Of a stretch of DNA of 6,918 nucleotides, positions 1-6,406 are shown in pieces. The DNA comes from Planctomycetaceae bacterium (GTDB taxonomy: Bacteria; Planctomycetota; Planctomycetia; Planctomycetales; Planctomycetaceae): the NCBI GenBank assembly GCA_029259875.1, contig JAJDEK010000266.1, forward strand, positions 1 to 6,918. The letters are read 5' to 3'. The translations under genes were made by a program, and so were the position numbers. Numbering within the stretch: the first letter of the stretch is position 1; each line of letters opens with the position of its first letter. The notes under the pieces were generated by a model, which ran no database searches, was not told the DNA's origin, and saw only the letters and a list, made by a program, of their open reading frames with translations.

Positions 1-1
1 A

Positions 2-391
2 GGTTTAGTTGATGTAACGCTCCCCGAAAGTCTGCAAATCGTAACGAGACTAGAGGGAGGTGCCAATGCGATTTACCACTTAAGTGGTTCCGTTCTGTTT
101 GGCCCTGGACTACAGATACATTTATATGGAAGCTACGGAACGATTAAAGTTCAATTCACTCCGGAAGAAAAAATGTTTGTCGGGCATATGGGTGAAGAGC
201 AACTGAAAGAAATCGAAATCCCTAAAGAAGAACAGGGATGCTGGCGAGTGGAAGAAGAGTTTATTGGAGCAATTCGAGGGGAAGAAATCATCCACCTCAC
301 TGACTTCTCCACGGGAGTGCAATACATGGAATTTACGGAAGCGGTCGCACAAAGTTGTGAAAAAAACAAACCTGTAACACTTCCCCTATGA
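2..391 (+). CDS. Gfo/Idh/MocA-type oxidoreductase, C-terminal part (5' end outside window)
   Basis: The reading frame is open from base 2 to a TGA at 389-391 and gives the last 129 residues of a protein that starts upstream. The fragment looks like the C-terminal alpha/beta substrate domain of Gfo/Idh/MocA NAD(P)-dependent dehydrogenases. It has a strand with the pattern LxGGANAIYHLSG, followed by a GPGLQIHLYGSYGTIKV segment in which the 'G-x-x-G-x-[IL]' turn is typical of the beta-sheet. It ends with the usual helix, where FIGAIRG is followed by TDFSTGVQYMEFTEAVAQS and a final KPVTLPL. In this family that last helix packs on the sheet and precedes a short tail. The NAD-binding Rossmann domain and catalytic Lys lie outside the window, so substrate and activity cannot be named. 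An internal ATG at 173 would give only 72 residues and is not a credible start, because the domain clearly extends upstream of it. Members of the family oxidise or isomerise sugars, inositols or related polyols. Confidence 0.8.
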   Translation, partial: GLVDVTLPESLQIVTRLEGGANAIYHLSGSVLFGPGLQIHLYGSYGTIKVQFTPEEKMFVGHMGEEQLKEIEIPKEEQGCWRVEEEFIGAIRGEEIIHLTDFSTGVQYMEFTEAVAQSCEKNKPVTLPL

Positions 392-445
392 CCTGGCTTT
401 ATAAAGAGCCTGTTGTAACGGTCTGGAATTGTCTCAATCATGAAT

Positions 446-454
446 TGATATGAT
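446..454 (+). promoter_or_regulatory. Possible extended -10 promoter element
   Basis: The sequence TGATATGAT fits an extended -10 box (TG, one base, then TATGAT, one mismatch from TATAAT). It lies in the 140-base gap between the oxidoreductase stop and the nucleotidase ATG at 532. No good -35 box sits at 16-18 bases, which is tolerated for extended -10 promoters. It would produce a leader of about 70 bases. This is a motif match only, in an AT-rich gap where chance matches are common. Confidence 0.22.
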
Positions 455-531
455 GGTGGAAAGAAAATGTTTCGAATCATCCAGAGATCCTTAAAACTGA
501 TGCAACACCGCTCACATAACGACACAGAATT

Positions 532-1524
532 ATGACAACATCATTTCAACGGGAATAAGAGGTCGCTCTCTCAGCAGTAAAGCAGGCTTCTCTGATTTGC
601 CACGCGGTACAAGCAGCGATTTCAGATGAAGTCCTGGAAAAAAAAGACAAGAGCCCTGTGACGATTGCGGATTACAGTAGCCAGGCGGTCATCTGCCGAG
701 CTCTCACCAACGCATTTCCGGAAGATCCTATTATTGGTGAAGAAGACGCTGCTGAGTTGCAGCAGGCAGAAAATCGTGAGTTTCTAGAAAAAATTGTTGC
801 GGAACTCCATTCAGCCGGTATTTCAGAAACGACTCCCGAAAATGCGTGCCACTGGATCGATCAAGGGGGCGCTAAAGAATATAGCCACCGATTCTGGACT
901 CTCGACCCCATTGATGGAACTAAAGGGTTTTTGCGCAAAGAACAATATGCGGTTTCGCTTTCATTAATTGTTGACGGAAAAATTGTGGTCGGCGTGCTAG
1001 GCTGCCCCAACTTGCCATTCCCAACTGATGAATCGATTAAGGGAACGCTTTATTATGCGGTCGCTGGGGAGGGCGCTTTCGCAATAGCACTCGATCGAGA
1101 GCAGGCAGCAATTCCGATTCACGTCACAAAAACCTCTGACTTTTCGCAATCACGATTTTGTGAATCTGTAGAATCCGGCCACAGTTCTCACAGCCATTCA
1201 CAACAAATAGCAAACAAGCTGGGAATAGAAAAAGAACCCCGGCGGCTCGATAGTCAGGCCAAATATGCTGTTGTCGCACAAGGGGAAGCAGATATTTATA
1301 TGAGGCTACCCACACGCGTTGGTTACCGGGAAAAAATCTGGGACCATGCCGCAGGAGTCCTAGTAGTTGAAGAAGCAGGCGGTAAAGTAACGGATATCCA
1401 CGGAAAACCTCTGGAATTTAACCAAGGTTATGAACTAATCAACAATCAAGGTGTCATAGTGACTAACGGGCCTTTGCACCCACCTTTGATTGGAATTCTG
1501 GACGAACTCGCAATCAACCAGTAA
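532..1524 (+). CDS. HAL2-type 3'(2'),5'-bisphosphate nucleotidase, reading frame interrupted by TAA at codon 9
   Basis: The product belongs to the lithium-sensitive, Mg-dependent phosphatases that convert 3'-phosphoadenosine 5'-phosphate (PAP) to AMP, and often PAPS to APS, in sulfate assimilation. Numbering from ATG 532, visible motifs are PVTIAD (Asp47), IIGEED (Glu70/Glu71), LDPIDGTKGFLR (Asp125, Asp128) and KIWDHAAG (Asp271). Together these form the metal and phosphate site. LDSQAKY and GHSSH are typical of the HAL2/SAL1 branch rather than of the shorter E. coli CysQ. The full frame is 330 codons, normal for HAL2. The oddity is a TAA at 556-558, after MTTSFQRE. The frame resumes as EVALSAVKQAS and matches my memory of the yeast Hal2 N-terminus (ERELLVATQAV), with the stop where Leu is expected. 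The longest uninterrupted frame begins at GTG 658 (288 residues) and lacks the first 42 residues, including the first helix. The gene may be a fresh pseudogene, a sequencing error, or translated by restart. No Shine-Dalgarno is seen before ATG 532. The permease follows 67 bases downstream. Confidence 0.85.
556..558 (+). other. In-frame TAA stop inside the nucleotidase gene
   Basis: This codon interrupts the frame that runs from ATG 532 into the HAL2-like sequence. Residues on both sides look like one N-terminal helix, so a single base change (for example TTA Leu to TAA) explains it without any frameshift. No ATG, GTG or TTG occurs in frame between here and GTG 658. UAA is not known to be recoded to selenocysteine or pyrrolysine, so programmed decoding is unlikely. 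Confidence 0.75.
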
Positions 1525-1591
1525 TAGGACGTTCAAACGATAACCTCACCTTCGTACTGATTTCTGTTTAGCTTATGAATTTTTGACCGAC

Positions 1592-3367
1592 ATGGACTGG
1601 CAAATTCTAGTAACGTTTCTGGTATTGATAGGAGTCATTGGCTCTCTAACGTTTCTACGTGCCGGTGCTGACACGATTCTAATGGGAGGACTCACCATAC
1701 TGGTCATAACCGGTGTGGTTCCCGCCAAGGCAGCAGTTGCCGGATTCGCCAATGAAGGATTAATCGCTGTTGCGTTTCTGTTTGTTGTCAGTGAGGGGAT
1801 CCGACAAACAGGAGGATTTGCCTTCGCCGGGCAGCAGTTACTCGGTCGTCCTAAATCACTCACCGGTGCCCAATCGCGGGTAATGCTTCCCTCGGCTGTA
1901 TTAAGTGCGTTCCTTAATAATACTCCCGTGGTCGCCATGATGATGCCCATCATTTCCGATTGGGCCAAGAAGATGCGGATTTCCGTTTCTCATTTGATGC
2001 TGCCCTTGAGTTATTCTGCCATTCTTGGTGGCTTGTGTACTCTGGTTGGTACTAGCACCACACTGGTCGTAGACGGATTGTTACAAGGCCAAAACAATCA
2101 TTCCGGATTATCCATGTTTGAGATTGCCAAGGTCGGATTTCCTATCATGATTGTCGGCCTGATCTATTTATTGATCTTTTCACGTTGGTTGCTCCCAGAA
2201 AGAAAACCGGCGATTACCCCGATGGATGATCCGCGGGAATATACTGTTGAGATGGTTGTAGAACCTGGTTGCCCGCTCATTGGCAAAACGATTGAACAGG
2301 CTGGCTTGCGGCATCTGCCCGGCATGTATCTGATGGAAATCGATCGTCATGGTGATGTCATCGCCGCTGTTTCCTCCAATGAAAGATTGGCTGCCAATGA
2401 TCAGCTTGTTTTTGTTGGTGTTGTGGAATCTGTCATTGATCTGCAAAAAATCCCTGGACTCAAACCTGCCACCGACCAACTCTTTAAACTTTCCGGCCCC
2501 CGCTCTGATCGCTGCCTGATCGAAGCCGTCGTTTCTGATAGTTTTCGATTCATCAACATGTCAATTCGCACGGCAAAATTCCGCTCAAACTATAATGCCG
2601 CCGTGATTGCAGTTGCCCGCAATGGTCAGCGAATCAATAAGAAAATTGGGGACATCGAACTTCAGCGCGGCGATACTCTGCTGATCGAAGCGCATCCCTC
2701 GTTTATTGATCAGCAAAGAAATTCGCGCGAATTTTTTCTGGTCAGTCAAGTAGAAGATTCGACACCCCCACGCCATGAACGAGCCTGGATCGCGCGTTCC
2801 ATCTTATTGGCGATGATATTGATGGTCGCGGTCGGCAATGTAAAAATGATGGTCGCTGCGATGGTGGCAGCTGCTCTGATGACCGCAACGCGTTGCTGTA
2901 GTGCCACCGAAGCCAAACGCTCTATTGACTGGGGCGTGCTGATTACAATCGCAGCCGGTCTGGGAATCGGCAATGCGATGGATTCTTCAGGAGCCGACGA
3001 TGCCATTGCATCCGCTTTTGCCGGAGTAGCTGGTAACAGCCCACTCATCATGCTTGCGATCCTGTCGTTTACGACCCTGGTCTTTACCAACTTGATTACC
3101 GCTAAAGCCACAGCCACTCTGATTTTCCCGATCGCCATCGCTGCTGCCTACTCGTTAAAAGTCGATATCATGCCATTCGTGATTACAGTCATGATTTCTT
3201 CAGCGGCTTGTTTTGCTACACCCATCGGCTATCAAACCAACCTGATGGTCTTCGGCCCTGGTGGATATAAGTATGGTGACTACCTCCGTATTGGAGGACC
3301 ACTGACTTTGATCGTCTGGATCCTGACCGTGATCATCGTACCTCTTGCCTGGCCTTTCCATCCGTGA
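1592..3367 (+). CDS. SLC13-family anion permease with two internal TrkA-C (RCK_C) domains
   Basis: This is a 591-residue inner-membrane carrier, probably Na+- or H+-coupled uptake of an anion such as sulfate. An N-terminal membrane half (about residues 1-200) contains SAFLNNTPVVAMMMP (residues 105-119), whose Asn-Asn-Thr matches the substrate and cation loop of the DASS/SLC13 family. Two soluble domains follow, at about 212-285 and 302-382. Each has the TrkA-C pattern: a 'GC-LIGKT' or 'FINMSIRTAKF' start, a strand such as MEIDRHGD or AVIAVARNGQ, and a 'L-x-x-x-D-x-L-x-[IV]' ending (ANDQLVFVG, QRGDTLLIEA). A second membrane half (about 398-588) holds the pseudo-repeat FTNLITAKATATLIFP and the loop ATPIGYQTNLMVFGPGGY. 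This architecture and length match bacterial SLC13/SAC1-like permeases. ATG 1592 is preferred; an in-frame TTG at 1583 would add three residues, and neither has a Shine-Dalgarno. The neighbouring PAP phosphatase supports sulfate as substrate, but this is inference. TGA is followed directly by TAA. Confidence 0.88.
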   Translation: MDWQILVTFLVLIGVIGSLTFLRAGADTILMGGLTILVITGVVPAKAAVAGFANEGLIAVAFLFVVSEGIRQTGGFAFAGQQLLGRPKSLTGAQSRVMLPSAVLSAFLNNTPVVAMMMPIISDWAKKMRISVSHLMLPLSYSAILGGLCTLVGTSTTLVVDGLLQGQNNHSGLSMFEIAKVGFPIMIVGLIYLLIFSRWLLPERKPAITPMDDPREYTVEMVVEPGCPLIGKTIEQAGLRHLPGMYLMEIDRHGDVIAAVSSNERLAANDQLVFVGVVESVIDLQKIPGLKPATDQLFKLSGPRSDRCLIEAVVSDSFRFINMSIRTAKFRSNYNAAVIAVARNGQRINKKIGDIELQRGDTLLIEAHPSFIDQQRNSREFFLVSQVEDSTPPRHERAWIARSILLAMILMVAVGNVKMMVAAMVAAALMTATRCCSATEAKRSIDWGVLITIAAGLGIGNAMDSSGADDAIASAFAGVAGNSPLIMLAILSFTTLVFTNLITAKATATLIFPIAIAAAYSLKVDIMPFVITVMISSAACFATPIGYQTNLMVFGPGGYKYGDYLRIGGPLTLIVWILTVIIVPLAWPFHP

Positions 3368-3377
3368 TAATGTTATT

Positions 3378-3398
3378 GAAGCGGTAAATTACCGTTTT
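3378..3398 (+). terminator. Probable intrinsic terminator after the permease
   Basis: A near-perfect inverted repeat starts 11 bases after the permease stop. AAGCGGTA pairs with TACCGTTT around a three-base loop (AAT), with one G-U pair and a further possible G-U at the base. The descending arm ends in TTTT, so the U-tract is short and partly inside the stem. Position directly after a stop, in a 74-base gap, favours a terminator for the nucleotidase-permease unit. The centre is nearly palindromic, so an operator is an alternative. Confidence 0.4.
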
Positions 3399-3430
3399 GA
3401 TTCGGATAGAAACTTATATTCATCATTATC

Positions 3431-3434
3431 AAGG
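3431..3434 (+). promoter_or_regulatory. Shine-Dalgarno-like AAGG before the exported hydrolase
   Basis: AAGG lies seven bases before ATG 3442, a workable spacing. It supports that ATG over the in-frame TTG at 3397, which would put 15 polar and aromatic residues in front of the signal peptide. Confidence 0.4.
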
Positions 3435-3441
3435 TTCCGCC

Positions 3442-5403
3442 ATGAATCGTCTCATTAGTCTCTCCCTCTTCATCACGCTAGTTTTGTCAGCATTGATTCT
3501 TTCCAGTATCTCAGAACTGAGAGCACAAGAGCCCTCTCCTCAAGACCGCTCAAAGTTGGAAAATCAACTAAAAGAACTTCAGCAGCAAATCAAGCAGTTA
3601 AAACAAAATAAAGACATCAAGCGGTCACTTTTGGCTGATGTTGAAGTCTATGCCAAGGCAGCAGAATGGATCTTAAGACATAATGAGTTTTACAAACCTC
3701 AATATGTGAAAGATACATCTAAAGTCCTCGAAACAGGATTAAAACGAGCTCAGCAACTTAAGGCAGGCAAACCGGAATGGATGCAGCAAACGGGAACCGT
3801 CATCTTTGGCTATTACTCAAAAATTGATGATTCCGTCCAACCTTATGCATTAACATTCCCTAAAGACTTCAAATCTAAGTCTCGTCATCGTTGGCCACTG
3901 CATGTGGATTTGCATGGCCGCGGTAGTAGACTCAATGAAATTTCTTTCATGACTCGCAGTGGTCGGCCTCCCCGTGAAGGGCACGACTGGGTTCACCTTG
4001 CACCTTTTGGTCGCATCAACAATGGCTGGCGTTGGAGCGGCGAAGCTGACGTGCATGAAGCCATAGCTGATGTAAAGAAACGCCACCAAATCGATAAGAA
4101 GCGCATTACAATTCGCGGTTTTTCAATGGGAGGTGCCGGTGCCTGGCATCTGGGTTTGCATTACCCTTCTCTCTGGTGTGGAGTTGGTCCCGGTGCCGGG
4201 TTTGTCGACTTCTATCAGTACCAAAACTACAAGGATCAACTTCCACACTACCAACACAAAACTTTGCGGATCTATGATTCGATTGATTATGCTCTGAATG
4301 CTGCCAATGTCCCCGTTGTTACCTATGGTGGAGGAAAAGACAAACAATTGGTTTCAAGTACGAGAATGATTGAAAAAGCAAAAGAGCAAAATATCAAGAT
4401 TCCGATTTATATCAGTCCTGAAGCGGCCCATCAGGCACGTATGCCCGCTTATCAGGATTATTTGAGTGATTTATTGAAACATTCCGAGCAAGGTCGCCCT
4501 GCCTGGCCGGGGAAAAAACAAATTCGTTTTATTACATACACTCCTAAATTCAATCAATGCGAATGGCTGACAATTGAAGAACTCGATGAGATGTATGAAC
4601 CCACTATAGTGGAAGGTGGTGTTGATCAAAAATCGGGTAATCTGGAATTAACGACCGAAAATGTGGCTGCTCTCTCGATTGCCCGAGATATCGCTTACAA
4701 AGTCGAACTCGATGGTACGCTGCTGCCTCTCGAATCTGCGGCAGATGGCCTGCTGCCGCAAGTCTATTATGTGAAAAGTAATGGTGGCTGGGACGTGCTT
4801 AAATATGAAGATTCCAAAACATTCATCGAAAATCCAAACCAGAGAAAACGCCACAATCTGCAAGGACCAATTGATGATGCTTTTACGCTTCCTTTTGTCT
4901 GTGTCAAAGGAACGGGAAAACCATGGAACACAGAACTCAATGAATGGTCTGGCTCTGTACTGACTCTATTTGAAAAAGAATTTGATAAATGGTTGAGAGC
5001 CAAAGTGCCCATCATCAATGACCAAGAAGTCGATGACCAAACTATCGCCAACAAAAATTTGATTCTGTTTGGAGATCCAGGTTCCAATGCCTTGATTGCG
5101 AAAGTCATTGAAGATCTCCCCATTCAATGGACCAAAGATCAAATTACTGTAAATGGGAAAAGCTATGACACACAAAATCATGGGGTTGTCCTGATCTATC
5201 CCAATCCGCTAAATCAGAATCGTTATGTTGTCATTAACTCCGGACACACGATGCATGAAAAAGATTTTCGTGCTTCTAATTCGTGGCTCTTCCCCAAATT
5301 GGGAGACATTGCCATTATTCAGTTTAAGAAAAATTCAGCGGGAACATTCGAAAACAAAACTGTCTGGGCAGATCTATTTGACAGTAATTGGAAATTACCA
5401 TAA
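3442..5403 (+). CDS. Exported alpha/beta hydrolase (prolyl-oligopeptidase/PHB-depolymerase-like) with long C-terminal region
   Basis: This 653-residue protein carries a signal peptide: MNRLISL, a hydrophobic core to about residue 24, and a likely signal peptidase I site after LRA28. A short Gln/Lys/Leu-rich segment (about 36-57) is a probable coiled coil. The hydrolase fold covers about residues 125-340. It has an oxyanion-type LHGRG (158-161), the nucleophile elbow GFSMGG with Ser228, a candidate acid Asp300 in GGGKDKQ, and the likely catalytic His330 in EAAHQ. These features fit secreted serine esterases or peptidases of the S9/LpqC-like group. About 300 residues follow (355-653) with no motif I can name. 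They include ITYTPKFNQCEWLTIEEL, a VCVKGTGKPWN segment, NLILFGDPGSNALIAKV, and IYPNPLNQNRYVVINSGHT. I recall similar arrangements from planctomycete hydrolases, but the role of that part is unknown to me. Start choice: ATG 3442 has the signal peptide directly after it. Substrate (ester or peptide) cannot be told from sequence. Likely site of action is the periplasm or outside. Confidence 0.82.
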   Translation: MNRLISLSLFITLVLSALILSSISELRAQEPSPQDRSKLENQLKELQQQIKQLKQNKDIKRSLLADVEVYAKAAEWILRHNEFYKPQYVKDTSKVLETGLKRAQQLKAGKPEWMQQTGTVIFGYYSKIDDSVQPYALTFPKDFKSKSRHRWPLHVDLHGRGSRLNEISFMTRSGRPPREGHDWVHLAPFGRINNGWRWSGEADVHEAIADVKKRHQIDKKRITIRGFSMGGAGAWHLGLHYPSLWCGVGPGAGFVDFYQYQNYKDQLPHYQHKTLRIYDSIDYALNAANVPVVTYGGGKDKQLVSSTRMIEKAKEQNIKIPIYISPEAAHQARMPAYQDYLSDLLKHSEQGRPAWPGKKQIRFITYTPKFNQCEWLTIEELDEMYEPTIVEGGVDQKSGNLELTTENVAALSIARDIAYKVELDGTLLPLESAADGLLPQVYYVKSNGGWDVLKYEDSKTFIENPNQRKRHNLQGPIDDAFTLPFVCVKGTGKPWNTELNEWSGSVLTLFEKEFDKWLRAKVPIINDQEVDDQTIANKNLILFGDPGSNALIAKVIEDLPIQWTKDQITVNGKSYDTQNHGVVLIYPNPLNQNRYVVINSGHTMHEKDFRASNSWLFPKLGDIAIIQFKKNSAGTFENKTVWADLFDSNWKLP

Positions 5404-5460
5404 AGAAGACTCTGCAGCGCTCGCATTTCTCCATCAAACCAGGAAAATTTGGATTACTTA

Positions 5461-6093
5461 ATGGAAGATCAGAAACCCTGTTTCGGCTCTGAAGGTGAAT
5501 GGAAACTCCAAGAGCGTTACGGAACGCAAAAACGAGCCAAAAATTTTTATGCTCGGCAGATGATCGACTATCTGAACTCTGAGATGCAAGAATATATTCG
5601 AGCACAGGAACTTTTGTTTATCGCAACCTCCGATTCCAAAGGAGAATGCGATAGTTCATTTCGCGCCGGCCTTCCCGGTTTTGTCCGAATTCTGAACGAG
5701 AAAACACTTGCCTATCCTGAATACCGTGGGAATGGGGTATTAGCTTCGCTCGGGAATATTTCAGAAAATCCACATGTCGGCTTGATGTTTCTCGATTTCT
5801 TCAAAGCAACAATTGGCCTGCATATTAATGGTAAAGCACGGATTGCTGAGAATGTTGAGTTCCTGGAGTCAAACGACACACCGCAAATAATCAAAGATGA
5901 CATCTCAACTGAAGATGGTAAAAAACCAGAGCGTTGGGTCGTTGTAGAAGTTGAAGAGGCCTATATTCACTGTTCAAAACATATTCCGCTCCTCTCAAAA
6001 CAAGATAAAACCATTGCCTGGGGGACTGATGATATGAAGTTAAAAGGAGGAAACTTTTTCAAAGTGCATGTAAAAAAAGAAAACAAGAAATAG
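5461..6093 (+). CDS. Pyridoxamine 5'-phosphate oxidase-like (split-barrel FMN-binding) family protein
   Basis: This is a 210-residue soluble protein with no signal peptide. It resembles the PNPOx-like split-barrel flavoproteins. Visible landmarks are ELLFIATSDSKGECDSSFRAG (residues 50-70, the first barrel strands), PGFVRILNEKTLAYPEYRGNG (72-92), ASLGNISENPHVGLMF (95-110, the phosphate-binding helix and strand) and IGLHINGKARI (118-128). The end is Lys-rich (KVHVKKENKK). The family binds FMN, sometimes F420 or heme. True PdxH activity is not implied, because this subgroup lacks evidence for that reaction. ATG 5461 is used. A TTG at 5449, with AGGA at 5441-5444 only four bases before it, would add four residues and is a real alternative. 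The gene begins 57 bases after the hydrolase, in the same orientation, with no clear terminator between, so co-transcription is possible. The physiological substrate is unknown. Confidence 0.8.
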   Translation: MEDQKPCFGSEGEWKLQERYGTQKRAKNFYARQMIDYLNSEMQEYIRAQELLFIATSDSKGECDSSFRAGLPGFVRILNEKTLAYPEYRGNGVLASLGNISENPHVGLMFLDFFKATIGLHINGKARIAENVEFLESNDTPQIIKDDISTEDGKKPERWVVVEVEEAYIHCSKHIPLLSKQDKTIAWGTDDMKLKGGNFFKVHVKKENKK

Positions 6094-6406
6094 CCTAGCC
6101 ACAACTTTGTTCATAAACATATTGTTAAAGAACACTTACGTCATATGCATAATTTATTTTGCGCCGCATAAAGCTAACAAATCATCACAATTCAGCCCTT
6201 CTCCCGGTTTTCAGAGCCAAGATCTTGAATCGATCTTGCTTCAATTTGAGATTTTTCATAAAAACCATTCTCCTATCACATCAAGTTCTTATGCGTGGAC
6301 CAGTTTCAAGCTGATTCACTCATCCCCACTTTCAATTTCAATCACGATCACGTTCTTAATTTTTTCTAATAATTAAGCCCCTTACCCCAATGATCCGGGC
6401 AACGTA
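6094..6406 (+). other. AT-rich intergenic stretch with small inverted repeats
   Basis: This 313-base gap separates the flavoprotein from the lipoprotein gene. I see no convincing gene: the one open frame (6107-6376) starts at TTG and encodes a low-complexity Ser/Ile/Phe-rich peptide with no recognisable family. Small structures present are AAGATC...GATCTT at 6219-6237 (seven-base loop, overlapping a direct repeat of GATCTTG) and a seven-base inverted repeat at 6355-6377. It probably carries the lipoprotein promoter, but no -35/-10 pair with proper spacing stands out. Confidence 0.5.
6355..6377. repeat. Perfect 7-base inverted repeat upstream of the lipoprotein gene
   Basis: CTTAATT (6355-6361) and AATTAAG (6371-6377) are exact reverse complements separated by nine bases that include AATAAT, a possible -10 box at 6368-6373. 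The repeat ends 29 bases before ATG 6407. It could be a binding site or an AT-rich hairpin in the leader. AT-only arms in AT-rich DNA can arise by chance, so function is not claimed. Confidence 0.3.

Noticed and set aside
173..391. A separate small 72-residue gene starting at ATG 173
   Set aside because: The same frame is open back to base 2 and encodes contiguous Gfo/Idh/MocA-like sequence, so this ATG is internal.
395..410. Hairpin GGCTTT-ATAA-AGAGCC just after the oxidoreductase stop, as a terminator
   Set aside because: The six-base stem contains a G-U pair and is followed by TGTTGTAACG, not a T-run, so it lacks the second half of an intrinsic terminator.
151..525. Antisense 124-codon frame across the oxidoreductase end and the following gap
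   Set aside because: Most of it is the reverse complement of a clear coding frame, and the peptide is Ser/Cys/Ile-rich with no recognisable domain.
1573..1968. Antisense 131-codon frame over the permease 5' end
   Set aside because: It is a shadow of the permease coding frame with no domain of its own.
2746..3138. Antisense 130-codon frame, Ala/Ile-rich and resembling a membrane protein
   Set aside because: It lies wholly opposite the second membrane half of the permease; its hydrophobicity mirrors the codons of the real gene.
3397..3420. Promoter with TTGATT and TATATT before the hydrolase
   Set aside because: The spacer is only 12 bases, too short for a sigma-70 type promoter, and no better -35 box is found at 16-18 bases.
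3397..3441. Upstream TTG start for the exported hydrolase
   Set aside because: It would place 15 residues, several polar and aromatic, before the signal peptide; ATG 3442 has AAGG at good spacing and begins the signal peptide directly.
6107..6376. 89-codon open frame in the intergenic gap
   Set aside because: It begins at TTG without a ribosome site and encodes a low-complexity Ser/Ile/Phe/His-rich peptide unlike any family; AT-rich DNA gives such frames by chance.
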